NCBI GenBank assembly: GCA_038233135.1
Contig: JBBSMN010000041.1
Span: forward strand, 1-16,794
Reading direction: 5' to 3'
From: JACCVL01 sp038233135
GTDB taxonomy: Bacteria; Actinomycetota; Actinomycetes; Propionibacteriales; Nocardioidaceae
Length of the DNA stretch: 16,794 bases
This document shows, one piece after another, positions 14,779 to 16,794 of the stretch. The notes beneath the pieces are model-generated. The model was not told the DNA's origin and did not search any database. It worked only from the letters and a program-made list of their open reading frames with translations. The number at the start of each line of letters is the position of its first letter. Within the stretch, counting starts at the first letter, position 1. A program made the position numbers and the translations under genes.

Positions 14779-16098
14779 GTGACGGGATGGCTGACGGCGG
14801 CCTCGCACGCGCGGTGGCTGGAGGCCGAGAGTGACCGGCTGCTGACTTTCAGCCGCGCCGCCCGGCACCCCGACGGCGGGTTCGCCTGGCTGGGCACCGA
14901 CGGCCGGCCCGATCTCGACCGACACGTCGAGCTGTGGGTCACGGCGCGGATGACCCACGTCTTCGCCCTCGGCCACCTGCTCGGCCGGCCGGGCTGCGGC
15001 GCGCTCGCGGACCACGGCGTCGCCGCCCTGACCGGCCGGTTCCACGACGCGGCGTACGGGGGGTGGTTCAAAGCCGTTGGAGCCGAGGGACCCGCCGTGC
15101 GGGACAAGGCGGCGTACGAGCACGCCTTCGTCGTGCTGGCCGCTGCCAGCGCCACCTGCGCCGGACGGGTCGGTGCGCGGGCGCTGCTGGACGAGGCGCT
15201 GCAGGTGCTGCTCGGCCACTTCTGGGACGACGAGCACGGGATGGTCGTCGAGCAGTGGGACGAGCGGTTCGGCGAGCTCGATGACTACCGCGGCGTCAAC
15301 GCCAACATGCACACCGTCGAGGCCCTGCTGGCCGCAGCCGACGTCACCGGCGATCGCGGACTGCTGGACCGCGCGCAGAGGATCACGACCCGGGTGGTCC
15401 ACGAGGTCGCGGCTGCCGGCTCGTGGCGGCTGCCCGAGCACTTCGACGTCGACTGGACGCCGATCCGCGACTACAACATCGACGCGCCGGCGCACCCGTT
15501 CCGGCCGTACGGGGTCACGATCGGGCACCTGCTGGAGTGGTCGCGGCTCGTGCTCCACCTGCGCGCGGCGCTCGGCGAGCACCAGGCGCCGGGGTGGATG
15601 CTGGCCGATGCGCGGTCGCTGTTCCAGCGGTCCGTCGACGACGGCTGGGCGGCCGACGGCGCCGACGGCTTTGTCTACACCGTCGACTGGGACGGGCAGC
15701 CCGTCGTCCGCGAGCGGATGCACTGGGTGGCTGCGGAGGCGACCGCGGCGGCGGCCGCGCTGCACCGGGTGACCGGCGAGGCAGCGTACTCCGAGTGGTA
15801 CGAGACTGTGTGGCGTCACATCGCCGACGCGTTCATCGACGAGCGGCTCGGCTCCTGGCACCACGAGCTGGACGCCGGGCTACGGCCCAGCCAGACCGTG
15901 TGGCAGGGCAAGCCGGACACGTACCACGCCCTGCAGGCGACCTTGCTGCCGCGCCTGCCGCTGGCGCCCACCCTGGCCGCCGCCCTCGCCGCCGGCCTGC
16001 TGGGGTGCGACGCAGATGTGCCCCCGGACGGATGGATCCGTCCGGGGGCACACCGACGAGCTGGTGGTGCTGGTGATCAGGGCAGCTGCAGCGTCTGA
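14779..16098 (+). CDS. AGE-family sugar isomerase, YihS/mannose isomerase type
   Basis: This 439-residue cytoplasmic enzyme has the (alpha/alpha)6-barrel of the N-acylglucosamine 2-epimerase superfamily. The blocks HPDGGFAWL (30-38) and ELWVTARMTHVFALG (51-65) mark the start. Three histidines, in NANMHTVEALLAA (His178), TIGHLLEW (His250) and GKPDTYHALQATL (His383), match the catalytic set described for YihS-type aldose-ketose isomerases. The GKPDxYHA block separates these from epimerases of the same fold. Mannose to fructose conversion is the best guess beside GH130. Sulfoquinovose or lyxose isomerase is possible, but no sulfosugar genes are seen. The start is GTG 14779, four bases after the GH130 stop, with a G-rich stretch before it. 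Family similarity ends near residue 409; the last 30 codons run through a perfect palindrome and overlap the Rpf gene by 22 bases, so the true end may be earlier. Confidence 0.87.
   Translation: MTGWLTAASHARWLEAESDRLLTFSRAARHPDGGFAWLGTDGRPDLDRHVELWVTARMTHVFALGHLLGRPGCGALADHGVAALTGRFHDAAYGGWFKAVGAEGPAVRDKAAYEHAFVVLAAASATCAGRVGARALLDEALQVLLGHFWDDEHGMVVEQWDERFGELDDYRGVNANMHTVEALLAAADVTGDRGLLDRAQRITTRVVHEVAAAGSWRLPEHFDVDWTPIRDYNIDAPAHPFRPYGVTIGHLLEWSRLVLHLRAALGEHQAPGWMLADARSLFQRSVDDGWAADGADGFVYTVDWDGQPVVRERMHWVAAEATAAAAALHRVTGEAAYSEWYETVWRHIADAFIDERLGSWHHELDAGLRPSQTVWQGKPDTYHALQATLLPRLPLAPTLAAALAAGLLGCDADVPPDGWIRPGAHRRAGGAGDQGSCSV
16017..16052. terminator. Perfect 17-bp inverted repeat, probable bidirectional terminator
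   Basis: Left arm 16017-16033 (TGTGCCCCCGGACGGAT) and right arm 16036-16052 are perfect inverted repeats separated by GG. The RNA would form a very stable GC-rich hairpin in either direction. It lies 24 bases past the stop of the minus-strand Rpf gene, a good terminator position. For the plus strand it lies inside the last codons of the isomerase reading frame. No U-run follows on either side. Confidence 0.75.
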
Positions 16099-16745
16099 CC
16101 CACGTAGATCAGGTTGACGTTGCTGACCGTGCCGCTGTTGGCGGCGTACAGCGCCTCGTAACCACCGGCGACGCCGAGGCGGTTGGCGATCTTCGACAGC
16201 GTGTCGCCGGCTGCCACGGTGTACGTGCCGCCCGTGGAGCTCGACGAGCTGGTCGAGCTGGTCGAGCTGGTCGACTCGGTGCTGGGTGCACTCGACTCGG
16301 TGGTCTCCTCGACCGGGGCCGGAGCCTCGGAGGTGGGAGCGCTCGGCGTGCCGCCGGCGTCCGCACTGCTCAGGCCGAGCTGGGCCGAGCATGCCGGCCA
16401 GGCGCCCCAGCCCTGTCCCACGAGCACCTTCTCGGCGATCGCGATCTGCTGCTCACGGGAGGCCAGGTCGGCGCGCGATGCGTACTGCGTGCCGCCGTAG
16501 CCCTCCCACGTCGGCTGCGAGAACTGCACGCCGCCGTAGAAGCTGTTGCCTGTGTTGATGGACCAGTTGCCACCGGACTCGCATTGTGCCAGCGCGTCCC
16601 AGGTGCTGTCGTCGGCGGCGGACGCGGGGGCGGCCAGGCCGATCACGGGGACTGCGACGGCGGCCGCGGCGGTGGCCGTGGCTGCTGCGAGTCGGGGTGC
16701 GCGGAGCGCCGACTTCTGGGCGCGATGACGCGGGGTGTAGCTCAT
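16077..16745 (-). CDS. Resuscitation-promoting factor-like transglycosylase with LysM domain
   Basis: This 222-residue secreted cell-wall enzyme has a signal peptide (residues 1-43, basic start then Ala-rich core, APASA cut site). It is followed by an Rpf/transglycosylase-like domain (about 47-122): STWDALAQCESGGNW with catalytic Glu56, then FYGGVQFSQPTWEGYGG, and Cys55/Cys119, which probably form the usual disulfide. Residues 130-171 are a Ser/Thr/Pro-rich flexible linker, and 173-222 form one LysM peptidoglycan-binding domain (GTYTVAAGDTLSKIANRLG...LIYVGQTLQLP). Rpf proteins cleave peptidoglycan to wake dormant cells and aid growth. The ATG at 16745 has GGAGAGGGA upstream. Directly before it is the 3' part of a predicted cyclic di-AMP riboswitch, a known partner of actinobacterial rpf genes. 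It converges on the sugar operon but is unrelated to it. Confidence 0.92.
   Translation of the reverse strand: MSYTPRHRAQKSALRAPRLAAATATAAAAVAVPVIGLAAPASAADDSTWDALAQCESGGNWSINTGNSFYGGVQFSQPTWEGYGGTQYASRADLASREQQIAIAEKVLVGQGWGAWPACSAQLGLSSADAGGTPSAPTSEAPAPVEETTESSAPSTESTSSTSSTSSSSSTGGTYTVAAGDTLSKIANRLGVAGGYEALYAANSGTVSNVNLIYVGQTLQLP
16246..16272. repeat. Three tandem copies of a 9-bp unit in the Rpf linker
   Basis: GAGCTGGTC occurs three times in a row without error (16246-16254, 16255-16263, 16264-16272), flanked by partial copies. On the minus strand it encodes repeated Thr-Ser-Ser in the linker between the Rpf and LysM domains. Such repeats can change copy number by slippage without breaking the frame, altering linker length. 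Confidence 0.85.
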
Positions 16746-16794
16746 GTACGTGTCCCTCTCCGAGCGCCTGCGAAGTGAGCTGTCGGGTTCGGGC
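16746..16794 (-). promoter_or_regulatory. 3' part of a ydaO-type cyclic di-AMP riboswitch before the Rpf gene
   Basis: Read in the direction of the Rpf gene, the 49 bases before its ATG contain CCCGAACCCGACAGCTCACT (16774-16793), then TCGCAGGCG, then GGAGAGGGA (16753-16761). From memory this closely matches the conserved 3' half of the ydaO/yuaA (c-di-AMP) riboswitch, whose pattern includes CCGAAUCCGACAGCU, a C-rich CUCGUAGGCGU-type block and GAGAGG. This riboswitch class is known upstream of rpf and other cell-wall hydrolase genes in actinobacteria. The 5' half lies outside the window, so the fold cannot be completed. The GGAGAGGG element also sits at ribosome-binding distance from the ATG. 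Confidence 0.82.

Noticed and set aside
14662..15864. A 400-codon minus-strand frame opposite the isomerase gene.
   Set aside because: It has no recognisable motifs and is in antisense phase with a gene that carries all its catalytic residues.
1..16794. CRISPR arrays, tRNA or rRNA genes, insertion sequences, phage genes or a toxin-antitoxin or defence cluster.
   Set aside because: No regularly spaced repeats, RNA gene signatures, transposase, integrase or nuclease domains were found. The coding space is filled by housekeeping, transport and sugar genes.

Overview
The window is very GC-rich, and its third codon positions are almost all G or C. It uses GTG and TTG starts freely. It carries an Rpf/LysM cell-wall hydrolase behind what looks like a cyclic di-AMP riboswitch, together with a LacI-controlled sugar operon that has no ATPase gene of its own. 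This combination points to a high-GC actinomycete (Actinomycetota). I cannot name the genus from the sequence. No tRNA, rRNA, CRISPR array or insertion sequence was seen, and no stretch longer than about 140 bases lacks a gene.

Left part (1-4436, plus strand): the 3' end of a NuoN-like proton-pumping subunit of respiratory complex I; a strong hairpin (514-557); a CDF-family metal exporter with an unusual second metal-site half; a SAM-dependent methyltransferase; and a CPA1/NhaP-type Na+/H+ antiporter interrupted by an in-frame TGA. Middle-left (4426-5947, minus strand): an NAD(P)-dependent epimerase-like protein followed closely by a DUF1772 membrane protein, facing the antiporter tail to tail with an 11-bp overlap. 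Next (6089-7376, plus strand): a coupled pair of a MauE/DoxX-like membrane protein and a membrane-anchored DsbA-like thiol oxidoreductase. The second gene is frameshifted in a run of seven C.

The main feature is a seven-gene operon on the plus strand (7451-16098): a LacI-family repressor; a lipoprotein solute-binding protein; two ABC sugar permeases (the second frameshifted); a large secreted protein I do not recognise (688 aa, helical N-terminal part and beta-type C-terminal part); a GH130 mannoside phosphorylase/hydrolase; and an AGE-family sugar isomerase of the YihS/mannose isomerase type. One promoter with a perfect 16-bp LacI-type palindrome over its -10 region precedes it. The likely logic is as follows. 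The secreted protein acts on or binds a mannose-containing glycan outside the cell, and the ABC importer brings in oligosaccharides using an ATPase encoded elsewhere. GH130 then splits beta-mannosides in the cytoplasm and the isomerase converts released mannose to fructose. The substrate is inferred from the GH130 and isomerase families, not proven. The secreted protein is the best candidate for something undescribed.

The right end (16077-16794, minus strand) holds the Rpf/LysM gene, convergent with the isomerase gene. A perfect 36-bp palindrome lies between their conserved parts but inside the isomerase reading frame.

Three otherwise intact genes each carry one single-base lesion (a CGA-to-TGA-like stop and two losses of one C in C runs). 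This suggests either sequencing/assembly error or early decay, and it affects how the antiporter, DsbA and permease calls should be used.
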